A stretch of DNA of 64,000 bases from Clostridiales bacterium CCNA10 (GCA_003573975.1 AP018533.1:744001-808000); one strand, 5' to 3'; counted from the stretch's first letter, positions 1-8,176 are shown. Program-made: numbers and translations. The notes: a model not told the origin generated them from the sequence alone.

Positions 1-345
1 AAACGGATCGTGTTCAGTATGGCGGTATCCAATACTGACGACCATCTGCGCAACCATGGTTTCCTTCTGACGCCCACCGGCTGGCGGCTGGCCCCTCTCT
101 ATGATGTGAACCCAGTCCCCTCGGGGGACCGGCTTTCCCTCAATGTGAGTGAGTATGATAACACCATTGATTTGGATCTGGCGCTGGAAGTAGCCGATTA
201 TTTCGGCCTTGCCCCGCAGGAAGCGGAACAGGCTACAGAGGAGGTCTGCAAAACAGTATCCGGATACTGGGAACAGTTGGCCGGGCAATATGGTCTCAGC
301 CGAGGAGCGATAGAGTATATGCGCCCTGCCTTTTCCCTTCCATGA
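1..345 (+). CDS. HipA-family serine/threonine kinase, C-terminal part (5' end outside window)
   Basis: The reading frame is open from base 1, so this is the 3' portion of a longer gene. The visible residues contain the HipA kinase signature NTDDHLRNH followed by LAPLYDVNP, which correspond to the catalytic Asp/Asn loop and the metal-binding Asp of HipA-like kinases. Family members phosphorylate a cellular target (GltX for HipA itself) and are normally paired with an Xre-type HipB antitoxin encoded upstream, which would lie outside the window. The stop is followed at once by a strong hairpin. Family assignment is good; whether it acts as a toxin is unknown. Confidence 0.8.
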   Translation, partial: KRIVFSMAVSNTDDHLRNHGFLLTPTGWRLAPLYDVNPVPSGDRLSLNVSEYDNTIDLDLALEVADYFGLAPQEAEQATEEVCKTVSGYWEQLAGQYGLSRGAIEYMRPAFSLP

Positions 346-353
346 TAAGATTA

Positions 354-387
354 CAAACGGACGATTCCTGGTGGAACCGTCCGTTTG
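354..387. terminator. Bidirectional hairpin between convergent genes
   Basis: CAAACGGAC pairs with GTCCGTTTG around an inner TTCC/GGAA stem. It lies between the end of the HipA-like gene (plus) and the end of the ParB-like gene (minus), so it can terminate both. Confidence 0.75.
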
Positions 388-388
388 C

Positions 389-1258
389 TTATCCTTTGGC
401 GGTTCCCTCAAAAGAGTCCCCGTCCTCATCCTCGTCCATATCCGTATCAATGTCCAGTCCTTCATTGTTCCCAACATTCTTCTCGTAGAGCTTGGTCCAT
501 TTGAGCGGATATTTGCATTTGCGGTTATAGGCCAGAAGCATCGCCTCGGCATAGCCCATAGAACCGGGGCGTCGTTCCTTGGCTGTTCTCGAAAGCAACT
601 TGACCGACATTTCCCCCACTTTTTCCTTAAAGGTCTCATCTTTCAGGGCATCGCCGAACGTGTAGACCAATCTGGCGATTCCGTTGAGCATATTGGCGGA
701 CAGCGAATTCATATCGCCCTCCCAGGTACCTACGCAGAGTCTGAGTGTTCGATCAAGTACGTGGTAACCGAACCGCTCATATATATTTTCAAGCGTAGAG
801 ACAGCACAGACAACGCCATAGTTTCTGACCTGGCCAATGGAAAGAGAATAAGACTCTACCAGATCTTTGATCATAAGCTGCTCCTGATTCCCGGCTTCCA
901 CATTTGCCATAAACACTTCATAGGGACGGAGCGGTTTGACAAACTTCATCTGGTTGGCGAAGATATCTGCCTCGTGTTCGTAGTTTAGATCATCGTATAT
1001 CATGCACCAGACTGGCGTTTCACGAGAGCCGGAGGCCAGTGCGACGATCTCCACCGTGTGCTGGCCATTGAAGACATAGTTGACCCCATTTCGACGGCTT
1101 ACCTTCACAGGGTTGATCTGATACAGATCAAAGTGTGCCGCAGCATTCAGCACATGCTGTTCGGAAATATTCCTCTGGTACTCCTGATTGGATACGAGGT
1201 TCTTAATGGGAATCTGTTCAAAGTGAACATTGGGAACAAACATACTATAATCTTCCAT
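389..1258 (-). CDS. ParB-like nuclease-domain protein
   Basis: A 289-aa protein. The N-terminal half carries a ParB/sulfiredoxin-like fold pattern: EQIPIKNLVSNQEYQRN, then NPVKVSRRNG and FNGQHTVEIVAL, where the usual DGHHR-type box is NGQH. The acidic tail (DIDTDMDEDEDGD) suggests a flexible C-terminus. The start ATG overlaps the stop of the upstream ParB-like gene (TAATG), indicating translational coupling. It is the last gene of the minus-strand recombinase operon. Such single-domain ParB-like proteins are common on Clostridia mobile elements; the role here (DNA binding, nuclease or NTPase switch) is not shown by the sequence. Confidence 0.7.
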   Translation of the reverse strand: MEDYSMFVPNVHFEQIPIKNLVSNQEYQRNISEQHVLNAAAHFDLYQINPVKVSRRNGVNYVFNGQHTVEIVALASGSRETPVWCMIYDDLNYEHEADIFANQMKFVKPLRPYEVFMANVEAGNQEQLMIKDLVESYSLSIGQVRNYGVVCAVSTLENIYERFGYHVLDRTLRLCVGTWEGDMNSLSANMLNGIARLVYTFGDALKDETFKEKVGEMSVKLLSRTAKERRPGSMGYAEAMLLAYNRKCKYPLKWTKLYEKNVGNNEGLDIDTDMDEDEDGDSFEGTAKG

Positions 1259-1645
1259 TAGGATTCCCCCTCAATTGCATTGAGCATTTCCTGGATTTTT
1301 CCTTCTAATTCAGTCAACGCCGCCAAGAGGTTTTGTCTGGCAGCAGGTGAGATCGCTTCCAACTGTGCCATGGACTTTGTCCGGTCGATGGAGCTCATCC
1401 AGGAGGGGATCGTAAGAGTAAGTCCAGCAACTTCCGTATCCGGGTCATAGGCGGGCATCGTCTTGATTGTCGGCTGCTCTGCCGCCGCTGTGCCGAGCTT
1501 GGCAGAAGCGTCGGAATAAAGGCATCGTCTCGATTCACTGTAACGAGCGAAGGCATAGGGATTTTTTCCGATTTTTTTACTAAGTGCTTTCAATTCTTCG
1601 GGTTCCATTTCTGATAGAGCAACGATATTTTCGAAAGAAATCTTA

Positions 1646-2921
1646 GGTCGATTGTAAAATGAAGTTGGACACCTAAGAAAAAATCCATAGTGATTTTCCC
1701 CACATGGTAGAATGAAGTTTGCACACAACTTCTTCCAAGGGAGGGCAATCACTATGGACTGCCAAGATTATATCACAGAATCGGTAGAACGCAAGAAGGG
1801 ACAGCACTTACAGCGAGAGGAACGAGGCGCAATCCAGCATCTCAAGAACGCCGGCTACACGAACAGAGCCATTGCCAGAGCAATCGGATGTTCACCAACC
1901 ACCGTTGGGAACGAGCTAAAGCGCGGCACACCGCCCCGAAAGAGCAGCAAGGGCAGGAAACCCGGATACTCGGCAAGGCGTGGAGAAGCGGTCTACAAGG
2001 CGAACAGAAAGCGTTCTCGGAAACCACACCGAATCTGTCACTGCACTCGCTTCATTCGCTGGATAATTGAACAGGTCAAAGAACACAAGTGGTCTTTGGA
2101 TGCCTGCGTCGGCTATGCTCGTCTGCACAGGCTGTTTTCAGCAGAGGAGATGGTCTGCACCCACACGCTTTACAATGAGGTCTGGGCAGGCAGCCTTGAC
2201 TTGTCTGTGACAGAACTGCCCGAAACCATGAAACGCAAGCAGCACAAGGACTCCAAGCCCCGTGAACACAAGAAGAGCTTCGGCACAGACATTTCTCAGA
2301 GGCCTGAGATCGCAGCTCTGCGCATCGAGGAAGGTCATTGGGAAGATGACACCGTGGTCGGCAAGAGGGGCGGTAAAGAGGCTGTTGTCCTCTCCCTGTT
2401 GGAGAAGAAAACGGAGAACTATATTGCCATCCGGATTCCCGGCAAGGATGCAGACTCCGTTCTGAACGCCATGCAGTCACTCAGGGGAGAATTCGGAGAC
2501 AAGTTCTCACAGGTCTTCAAGACCATTACCGTGGACAACGGCTCGGAGTTCTCTGCGTTCAGTCAGGTCGAGAACTGGGGCTGTGCAGTCTACTTTGCGC
2601 ATCCCTACACCTCATGGGAACGTCCCCAAAACGAACGCCACAACGGGCTGTTTCGAACCTTTGTTCCGAAGGGCGTGTCCATTGAGGCTTTCTCTGCTGA
2701 GTATATCTTGGCTGCAGCTGATGAATTGAACGGACGGCCTCGCAAGAAGCTTGGCTACCGCACCCCGGAGGAACTGTTTGACGAGTTCCTCGACTCTGTT
2801 TACGCAGCCGAAGGCTGCGGCAGCATCGCCCAGGACGGAAGCCAGCGGCTTCCATCCTGACCGTCGCTCTGATTCACTAAGTTCTACCGTGCAGGTGTCC
2901 AACTTGCACTTGCAATTTGCG
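1646..2921 (+). mobile_element. IS30-family insertion sequence, copy 1 (1276 bp)
   Basis: The element starts GGTCGATTGTAAAAT and ends CTTGCAATTTGCG. The two ends share an imperfect inverted repeat whose inner part AAGTTGGACACCT is exact. It is flanked by a 13-bp direct repeat, GAAAGAAATCTTA, at 1633-1645 and 2922-2934. Two further 1276-bp copies lie at 15973-17248 and 23001-24276, each with its own 13-bp duplication. Copy 1 interrupts the ParB-like gene on the minus strand. Confidence 0.95.
1754..2860 (+). CDS. IS30-family transposase (copy 1)
   Basis: A 368-aa DDE transposase. ATG at 1754 is chosen because AAGGGAGGG precedes it by about 7 nt; the frame is also open upstream to 1712. Residues 15-60 hold a helix-turn-helix typical of IS30 (NRAIARAIGCSPTTVGNEL). 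The catalytic core shows GHWEDDTV, TVDNGSEF and the RPQNERHNGLFR region carrying the final Glu. Copies 2 and 3 read GHWEGDTV, so this copy has Gly to Asp immediately before the first catalytic Asp, which may affect activity. Otherwise the three proteins appear identical. Confidence 0.95.
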   Translation: MDCQDYITESVERKKGQHLQREERGAIQHLKNAGYTNRAIARAIGCSPTTVGNELKRGTPPRKSSKGRKPGYSARRGEAVYKANRKRSRKPHRICHCTRFIRWIIEQVKEHKWSLDACVGYARLHRLFSAEEMVCTHTLYNEVWAGSLDLSVTELPETMKRKQHKDSKPREHKKSFGTDISQRPEIAALRIEEGHWEDDTVVGKRGGKEAVVLSLLEKKTENYIAIRIPGKDADSVLNAMQSLRGEFGDKFSQVFKTITVDNGSEFSAFSQVENWGCAVYFAHPYTSWERPQNERHNGLFRTFVPKGVSIEAFSAEYILAAADELNGRPRKKLGYRTPEELFDEFLDSVYAAEGCGSIAQDGSQRLPS

Positions 2922-3480
2922 GAAAGAAATCTTATATGCCCCGGAAAGAATGTGCGGAACAAGTTCAGGAGCATTTTGTTCAATGGCATCTAATGCTGCA
3001 CTGTATTTCGCATATTTCTGTACGGTTGCGCCGGCCACATGATACTTCCTTCCCAGCCGGGCTGCTGTTCGCCGGCCACTCTCTTCATCTATTGGGCGGC
3101 CTCTCCCCACAGTGATGTTGGGATTCGGACGGTACTGATTATAGCCATTCCTACTTCGCTGTACTTTCTTTTCCGCTTCATATTGTTTCCCAATCAGATA
3201 TTTCCTGGTTTCTTCTGAGATGTTGCGGCGCCCAAGTTGGTTCGCACAGATCCAGGCGATGGCAGCATCTCTGCTTGGAAAATCCAGCTCCCTGACTCCA
3301 TAAGGAATGCGCATTTTATTGCATATTTCATAGCGATTATGACCGTCGAGAATGGTATCATTCCATGCAATGATATCTTCTCGGCATCCTTCCATGACCA
3401 GATTCAGCTCTAGTTGCCGGTATTCCTCCCGGCGAAGTGGACGAATCAAGTTTTTGAATTCCGGATCGATGTTAAGCTGC

Positions 3481-3879
3481 CTAAATGCTTTCTCTGTCAT
3501 GTAGCCTCCTGCGTTCCAGCTGTTTGACGGTTTTGAGGGAAAAATATGCGACCCGGTTGATTTGATCGATCTCACCGGTCAGCTGGTAATTAAATCTCAG
3601 GTCAAAGCCACCGAGCAGTTCGGAAAAGTTTTTTATAAGGATCGTACTATAGAATTCTATAGACTGCTGGGATGTGCTTGACATCCGAACCTTGTTTGCG
3701 GTCCCGCCTGAAATAGGTTTATCCGATCCGAGAACGGCGATATACAGTTCTTCAGGGTTTACCAGGAATTGCACATACGCAGGATTCTTCAAGAGACGAA
3801 TCGTTTGCCTGTGGATTCGAATCCGGTTTCGCGCAGGGTCCAGCGTTAAGTAAGCCTGCAATTGATTTTCATGATTCAT
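3481..3879 (-). CDS. 132-aa protein sharing a domain with the recombinase C-terminus
   Basis: The start at 3879 is set by GGGAGGACAAGGAC upstream; it overlaps the preceding gene by 11 bp and the following one by 20 bp. Residues about 25-50 (NPAYVQFLVNPEELYIAVLG) match DYVQVLVNQEGRILAIRP of the upstream 268-aa protein and HVELLVNPVEMKFAVRTV of the serine recombinase, followed in all three by a Lys/Ile-rich helix and a G-D/N-LRYxL-G strand (FDLRFNYQLTGEI here). No named family is recognised. It could be an accessory recombination factor or a DNA-binding subunit; that is inference from context and homology only. Confidence 0.65.
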   Translation of the reverse strand: MNHENQLQAYLTLDPARNRIRIHRQTIRLLKNPAYVQFLVNPEELYIAVLGSDKPISGGTANKVRMSSTSQQSIEFYSTILIKNFSELLGGFDLRFNYQLTGEIDQINRVAYFSLKTVKQLERRRLHDRESI

Positions 3880-4675
3880 GTCCTTGTCCTCCCAAAACGG
3901 ACTTACGATCAGTATCAGAGGCAGCCTCGTCTGACTGCTCTGATGCAGCAGGAGCGATGTTATCGCGCAACCCATATACAGCATATCCTTCAGAAATGTC
4001 AACCTGCATAGATTTCTGGTGTTCCCGGAACGGGAGTCCAAACTGCGTCTTCCAGCCCTCCGGAAACACGGGAGTTCGAGAAGACTTGGGCTTCTGGCCG
4101 TCTTTTTGCACCCGCTGATACACTTCGGTCGCTGTGAGATCAAATGCGATGAGCCACTCATCCTTGGCGTGGATTATCCGCCCGAGGAGTTTATATCGAT
4201 AGTCCAGATTCCAGCCCATCAGTGAAAACACTTTGGCGAAAAAAATCTTGCAGGTGATCTGTTTCGGTTTACGTCTGCCGGAGCCGTTGGTGCACCAGGC
4301 GCAGGCATCCCGATCTTCCGCCCGGCAGGGACGGATCGCCAAGATCCTGCCCTCTTGATTGACCAGTACCTGCACATAATCAACCTGTGGGAAGCGGTTT
4401 AGGCAGGCGGTATTTACATAAAATTTGTAATTGTTAAAAGTTACAGACGGCTCATTAATATGGGCGAAGAACTCACGGCGTACTACTTGGTAGCCATCGT
4501 AGTTAAAGTCACCGGCCATCTCCAGGACCTCATCACTACTGCTGTTTGCAGGAGAAACTGCCGGTTCCGCTTTTTCTAATTCAGCAGACGGAACAATATC
4601 CAAATGCCTGTCCTCCAGGGAACGAAGCATTCCGGCGATTACGCCGCCGGCATTTTCCCGACTTTCTTCGGACAT
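3869..4675 (-). CDS. 268-aa protein homologous to the recombinase C-terminal region
   Basis: ATG at 4675 directly abuts the stop of the recombinase gene, with GGAGGAATCC inside the recombinase tail as its SD. From about residue 50 it aligns with the recombinase extension: GDFNYDGYQVVRREFF against GDFDMRGFEIARSEFF, YVQVLVN against VELLVNP, LMGWNLDYRYKLLGRI against LFGWSPDLKYRIAGAL, and FPEGWKTQFGLPFREHQKS against VPEEWIGSFGKQYYLHQQS. It lacks the catalytic and zinc/coiled-coil recombinase domains. A Cys pair (ACAWC) is present. The function is unknown; a directionality factor or DNA-binding partner is plausible. Confidence 0.7.
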   Translation of the reverse strand: MSEESRENAGGVIAGMLRSLEDRHLDIVPSAELEKAEPAVSPANSSSDEVLEMAGDFNYDGYQVVRREFFAHINEPSVTFNNYKFYVNTACLNRFPQVDYVQVLVNQEGRILAIRPCRAEDRDACAWCTNGSGRRKPKQITCKIFFAKVFSLMGWNLDYRYKLLGRIIHAKDEWLIAFDLTATEVYQRVQKDGQKPKSSRTPVFPEGWKTQFGLPFREHQKSMQVDISEGYAVYGLRDNIAPAASEQSDEAASDTDRKSVLGGQGHES

Positions 4676-6556
4676 TTAGGATTCCTCCTTCCCGTGCTGA
4701 CCGAGTTCCTGACAGATGTAATCACGCAGCACATCAAATCCTGTCACGCGGAGTTTCTGCCCGGTTTCATACAGTTGGCCCTCCATGCGGATTTTCCAGT
4801 CTTCCTCACTCTGATCGCAAACGGGCGGGAAAGACTGTTGGTGGAGGTAATATTGCTTGCCAAAAGAGCCGATCCACTCCTCCGGGACAGCCCGCACCCG
4901 TTTGCCGGAGACAGAAAGGGGCTGTACAGGTTCCTTCGCCTGCTCCGTGCTTTTTGGGCCGGAAAGCAGGTACGATTTAATAAACGCTTCCGCATCATTG
5001 ACATCAAAAATATACGCAGATTCAGTTTCGGTTTGAAATAGCGCTCCGGCGATCCGGTATTTTAAATCCGGACTCCAGCCGAATAACTGAAAAAGCGTTT
5101 CTACATAGGCCGCACCGGCAATATCCCTGGGCTGATACTTTCCGTCTGACAGCTTGGAAAACACGACTGCGTTGCGGCTGCTTTTCGCCACTGTACGGAC
5201 GGCGAACTTCATCTCCACAGGGTTGACCAGCAGCTCCACATGGTTGTCTTTCCCAAAAGACCGAACACATGTGGTGCTGAACTTGATCCTCTTATCTTGA
5301 AACAGTACATAGGGACGGTGATAATTATCAAAGAATTCACTGCGGGCGATTTCAAAGCCTCTCATATCAAAATCTCCCGGAACCAATGTGATGCTCGAGG
5401 GCAGGGATGCATCCGCCTGCTGCTCATCGGGTGGATGGATACTGGCGGACGCTTGGTAATAATCCGACGGCTTGAATCCAGCCCAGCGGGGATTGATGGT
5501 CACAAACCCTCTGAGCAGACCGCTGTCGATTACCCGCAGCTCCGGGAGGATGGAGCGGTTGCCATACTTGGAGTTGTTCAGAAGATGCTGAACCGCAATG
5601 AAATCATCTCTGGAAACAATGCCCTCGTGGTGGTTCCGGTAAAGGCTCTGGGGCCTGTCCCCCCGATTCTTCCTGGCCTTGTGGTTCAGATAGTTGGGGG
5701 TGAATGTCTTCCGGGTCAGCACATCCCCGCAATGCCGCTCATTGCGAAGGACCTGGACAATGGAGTTGGATGTCCACTTGACGTTCCCCAGATAAGTCTT
5801 CCTGCCCAGCTCGGTGAGCGCCGCCGCAATGTCGGAGGTGGAATATCCGTACAGATACATATAGAAGATGAGTTTTACCGTGGGAGCTTCATCCGGGTTG
5901 ACGACCAGGTTTCCATCCGCATCGTGAGAATACCCCAGCAGCTTGGGCGTCAACGGCAGACCTCCGTCCAGCCGCATCCGCAAGGAGGTCTCCATGCTCC
6001 GGCTGCGGATATGAGACTCCTCCTGAGCCATGGTGGCTTGAAACGAAAGCGCCATCTGGGAATCGTCTTTGAGGGAGAAGATACATTCGCTCTCAAAGAA
6101 CACCCCGACAGGACTGGGTAGCTCCGCAAGCATTCGCACCATGCTGATACAGTCCACCACATTCCGGGCAAAGCGAGACACGCTTTTGGTAATGATCATA
6201 TCGATTTTCCCGCTGCGGCAATCGGCGATCATGCTGTTGAACTCGTCCCGATGAGCCAGAGAAGTCCCGCTGATTCCCTCATCTGCATAGATTTTGACCA
6301 ATGTCCAGTTGGGATGATGCACAACAAAATCCTCATAGTATTTCTTTTGCAGCTCATAGGAGGACGTCTGCTGGACATTGTCCGTGGAGACACGGGCATA
6401 CACGGCGACCCGCTGCCTTATATCATTGTCGTAATAGTCAATAGGCTTTTTGGCCGGAATGAATTCATAGTTCTCCGGGTCAACTTTTGTGTTGATGCGC
6501 CGGCGGACCCGTTCTTTTCGCTCCGCAAGCTGTTTTCGTGTGGACTTGTCAATCAT
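4676..6556 (-). CDS. Large serine recombinase
   Basis: A 626-aa protein. The resolvase N-terminal domain begins near residue 48 with AVYARVSTDN (catalytic Ser57), then YADEGISGTS and ITKSVSRFARN (conserved Arg cluster). The recombinase domain follows (TPKLLGYSHDADGNLVVNP, then IVQVLRNERHCGDVLT). The last roughly 230 residues replace the usual coiled-coil tail with a domain shared by the two downstream small proteins. Start 6556 has GGAGGGAAATGCTGC upstream and overlaps the preceding gene by 8 nt. It should catalyse integration or excision of the element; no attachment site for it was identified in the window. Confidence 0.92.
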   Translation of the reverse strand: MIDKSTRKQLAERKERVRRRINTKVDPENYEFIPAKKPIDYYDNDIRQRVAVYARVSTDNVQQTSSYELQKKYYEDFVVHHPNWTLVKIYADEGISGTSLAHRDEFNSMIADCRSGKIDMIITKSVSRFARNVVDCISMVRMLAELPSPVGVFFESECIFSLKDDSQMALSFQATMAQEESHIRSRSMETSLRMRLDGGLPLTPKLLGYSHDADGNLVVNPDEAPTVKLIFYMYLYGYSTSDIAAALTELGRKTYLGNVKWTSNSIVQVLRNERHCGDVLTRKTFTPNYLNHKARKNRGDRPQSLYRNHHEGIVSRDDFIAVQHLLNNSKYGNRSILPELRVIDSGLLRGFVTINPRWAGFKPSDYYQASASIHPPDEQQADASLPSSITLVPGDFDMRGFEIARSEFFDNYHRPYVLFQDKRIKFSTTCVRSFGKDNHVELLVNPVEMKFAVRTVAKSSRNAVVFSKLSDGKYQPRDIAGAAYVETLFQLFGWSPDLKYRIAGALFQTETESAYIFDVNDAEAFIKSYLLSGPKSTEQAKEPVQPLSVSGKRVRAVPEEWIGSFGKQYYLHQQSFPPVCDQSEEDWKIRMEGQLYETGQKLRVTGFDVLRDYICQELGQHGKEES

Positions 6557-7154
6557 GCAGCATTTCCCTCCGGGGTTCGTCATCAGGGAGTATCTTCCAA
6601 CCGGGATTTGGCAAAAAGTACAGGTCGTGCAGATCCTCTTGATAATAGGAAGCCAGCGTATAAATATCCTCCGAAACGAAGTAAACGCCCACTGGCTTTG
6701 GGAGTGCTGCCAAGAGGCGCGTACAGAAAGAGAGTTCGGAGAGTTTCTTCGAGATATTGCTTGCTTTCTGGGTAATGATCAGATCGACCTTTTCATCGTA
6801 GCAGTCTTGAAGAAGCCTTGACCACTCCGGGGCGCTCTCCATATTGGGCGCAGTGCTGCCCTCGTCCACATAGAAACCGACAAACATCCAGTTTGGGCAG
6901 AGAGCCAGTGTGTCAAGAAATTGCTTTTTATGAGCTGAGAGATAGTCCTCATAGCGGGTCTGGTTAAAGTAGCGGATGTATACCGCCACACGGTAATGTG
7001 TTTTGGGAAGCGGGCGTTCCCGCTTGATTTCCTTTAACCAGGCACGATGTTCCGCTAAAAGGATGTTTCGTTCCGTTTCCCTCTCCAGCAGGAAATCAAA
7101 TGAGGGCATAACTTCCTGCTCTGACTCTCTATTTTGAATGGTCAGATCTGACAT
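6549..7154 (-). CDS. Catalytically degenerate serine-recombinase-like protein
   Basis: A 201-aa protein whose resolvase-like domain aligns along its length with the next gene's catalytic domain: YRVAVYIRYFNQT against QRVAVYARVSTDN, CPNWMFVGFYVDEGS against HPNWTLVKIYADEGI, LIITQKASNISKKL against MIITKSVSRFARNV, and LPKPVGVYFVSEDIYTL against LPSPVGVFFESECIFSL. The catalytic Ser is Phe63 here and the SRFAR arginine motif is lost, so strand cleavage is not expected. ATG at 7154 (SD GGGGGAGC) is preferred over 7190. It is coupled to the active recombinase by an 8-nt overlap, suggesting a regulatory or heteromeric partner. Confidence 0.8.
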   Translation of the reverse strand: MSDLTIQNRESEQEVMPSFDFLLERETERNILLAEHRAWLKEIKRERPLPKTHYRVAVYIRYFNQTRYEDYLSAHKKQFLDTLALCPNWMFVGFYVDEGSTAPNMESAPEWSRLLQDCYDEKVDLIITQKASNISKKLSELSFCTRLLAALPKPVGVYFVSEDIYTLASYYQEDLHDLYFLPNPGWKILPDDEPRREMLHD

Positions 7155-7188
7155 ATTTGCTCCCCCTGTGTTATTTCTCTTCCAGGCC

Positions 7189-7217
7189 ATTATATAATCT
7201 GCAGACTAATAACAAAA
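7189..7217 (-). promoter_or_regulatory. Sigma-70-type promoter of the recombinase operon
   Basis: On the minus strand TTTTGT (7217-7212) and TATAAT (7194-7189) are 17 bp apart, 35 bp upstream of the ATG at 7154. The palindrome at 7217-7252 abuts the -35 box. Confidence 0.55.
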
Positions 7218-7252
7218 TCGACCAGAAGTCAACACCTTGACTTCTGGTCGAT
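7217..7252. promoter_or_regulatory. Perfect 16-bp palindrome, probable operator
   Basis: ATCGACCAGAAGTCAA is followed by CACC and then its exact reverse complement. It touches the -35 box of the recombinase operon and lies 46 bp beyond the stop of the minus-strand Xre gene. No T-run follows on either side, so an operator is more likely than a terminator. A degenerate relative lies at 8190-8226. Confidence 0.6.
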
Positions 7253-7298
7253 AGATGAGAAAAAAAGAAGCGAGCCGGCAATTCCAGCTCGCAATTTT

Positions 7299-7658
7299 TC
7301 AGGTATTGTCATCCCGTCTGGCCATAGTGGATTTCAACTCACGAACAATCTTCAGGATGGAATCCAGCTCCTTGGGAGAGCAGTCGGCCAGCAGCTCGTC
7401 AAACTCGCTCTGGTATAGGCTTCTCACCTCCGGCACATCGGGCCGAAGGAGGGAATCAGCAGATACTTGCAGGGCTTCGATGATTCGGATAAAAGTTTCC
7501 AACTTCATGCTCGTCTTGCCTTTTTCGATATTGCTGATATGCGGCAGCGAGATATTGGCCTTCGCTGCAAGATCGGCCTGGCTCATCCGGCGATTGATCC
7601 GCGCATCTCGAATACGGGAGCCGACTAACTGGCTCTCGGTCAAATCATGTTCCGTCAT
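7299..7658 (-). CDS. Xre-family transcriptional regulator
   Basis: A 119-aa protein with an N-terminal HTH_3 domain at about residues 12-67 (IRDARINRRMSQADLAAKANISLPHISNIEKGKTSM) and a C-terminal helical tail (FDELLADCSPKELDSILKIVRELKSTM). The start ATG has GGGGGGAAG upstream. It is divergent from a second Xre gene at 7799; their tails resemble each other (LLADCSPKELDSILKIVRELK against LLSDCSTYEMLILLDVIKSLK), so they are paralogues. Probably a repressor of the element's recombination or cargo operon. The partner of the truncated HipA is less likely because of the distance. Confidence 0.88.
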   Translation of the reverse strand: MTEHDLTESQLVGSRIRDARINRRMSQADLAAKANISLPHISNIEKGKTSMKLETFIRIIEALQVSADSLLRPDVPEVRSLYQSEFDELLADCSPKELDSILKIVRELKSTMARRDDNT

Positions 7659-7705
7659 CGGCTTCCCCCCTCAAATATATTCTCCAGATTATCTATTTCT
7701 AAGAG

Positions 7706-7754
7706 TATATCAACTTGAGGTGAAATTGATATAAGGCCGAGTTGATGATATAAT
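7706..7754 (+). promoter_or_regulatory. Promoter/operator between the two divergent Xre genes
   Basis: TTGATA (7726-7731) and TATAAT (7749-7754) with 17-bp spacing drive the plus-strand Xre gene. TATATCAA (7706-7713) and TTGATATA (7726-7733) form an inverted repeat overlapping the -35 box, a natural autorepression site. Confidence 0.65.
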
Positions 7755-7798
7755 CTAAACACTATAATAAGACTGCAAAATTTTTTGGAGGTCTTATT

Positions 7799-8176
7799 AT
7801 GAGCCTGAACTACAAAGTCATTGGAAAACACATCCGTGAAGTCCGCCAGCGCAACCACCTTTCGCAAGCGATGCTCTCTGAACTGGTGGATAAAACGCCA
7901 TCTTACATCAGCTACATAGAGAGCGGAATCAAGAGCATGAGCCTTGACACCTTTGTGCTTATCGCCAATGCCTTGGGAGTATCTCCCGACCGGCTTTTGA
8001 TGGAGCAAGTCACCAGCACTGAACGGTGCGCCAGCGAAGAAATCACTCTACTCCTTTCGGATTGCAGTACCTATGAGATGCTGATTCTCCTGGATGTTAT
8101 AAAATCGTTGAAAGCTTCCTTGAAAGAGCATCAAGGCAGATACGGTAAACCGGACAACTTTGATTTTACCGTCTGA
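7799..8176 (+). CDS. Xre-family transcriptional regulator (second paralogue)
   Basis: A 125-aa protein with an N-terminal HTH (IGKHIREVRQRNHLSQAMLSELVDKTPSYISYIESGIKSM) and a helical C-terminal part. The SD GGAGG lies 9 nt before the ATG. It is transcribed away from the first Xre gene and toward the plus-strand operon starting at 8336. The divergent Xre pair and the repeated palindromes around it suggest a two-repressor switch controlling the flanking operons; that is inference. Confidence 0.88.
   Translation: MSLNYKVIGKHIREVRQRNHLSQAMLSELVDKTPSYISYIESGIKSMSLDTFVLIANALGVSPDRLLMEQVTSTERCASEEITLLLSDCSTYEMLILLDVIKSLKASLKEHQGRYGKPDNFDFTV

Larger units (their letters stand above)
1258..3500 (-). 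pseudogene. ParB-like protein gene split by IS30-family insertion
   Basis: The 5' part runs from ATG at 3500 (SD AGGAGG just upstream) to 2922; the 3' part runs from 1632 to the stop at 1258. Removing the IS and one copy of its 13-bp target duplication restores an uninterrupted 954-nt frame (317 aa), so the gene was intact until the insertion. The N-terminal half has ParB-like features: LRREEYRQLE, then TILDGHNRYEICNK (DGHNR box) and ICANQLGRRN. It overlaps the upstream 132-aa gene by 20 bp and is coupled to the downstream ParB-like gene. As it stands it should yield only a truncated N-terminal protein. Confidence 0.85.
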
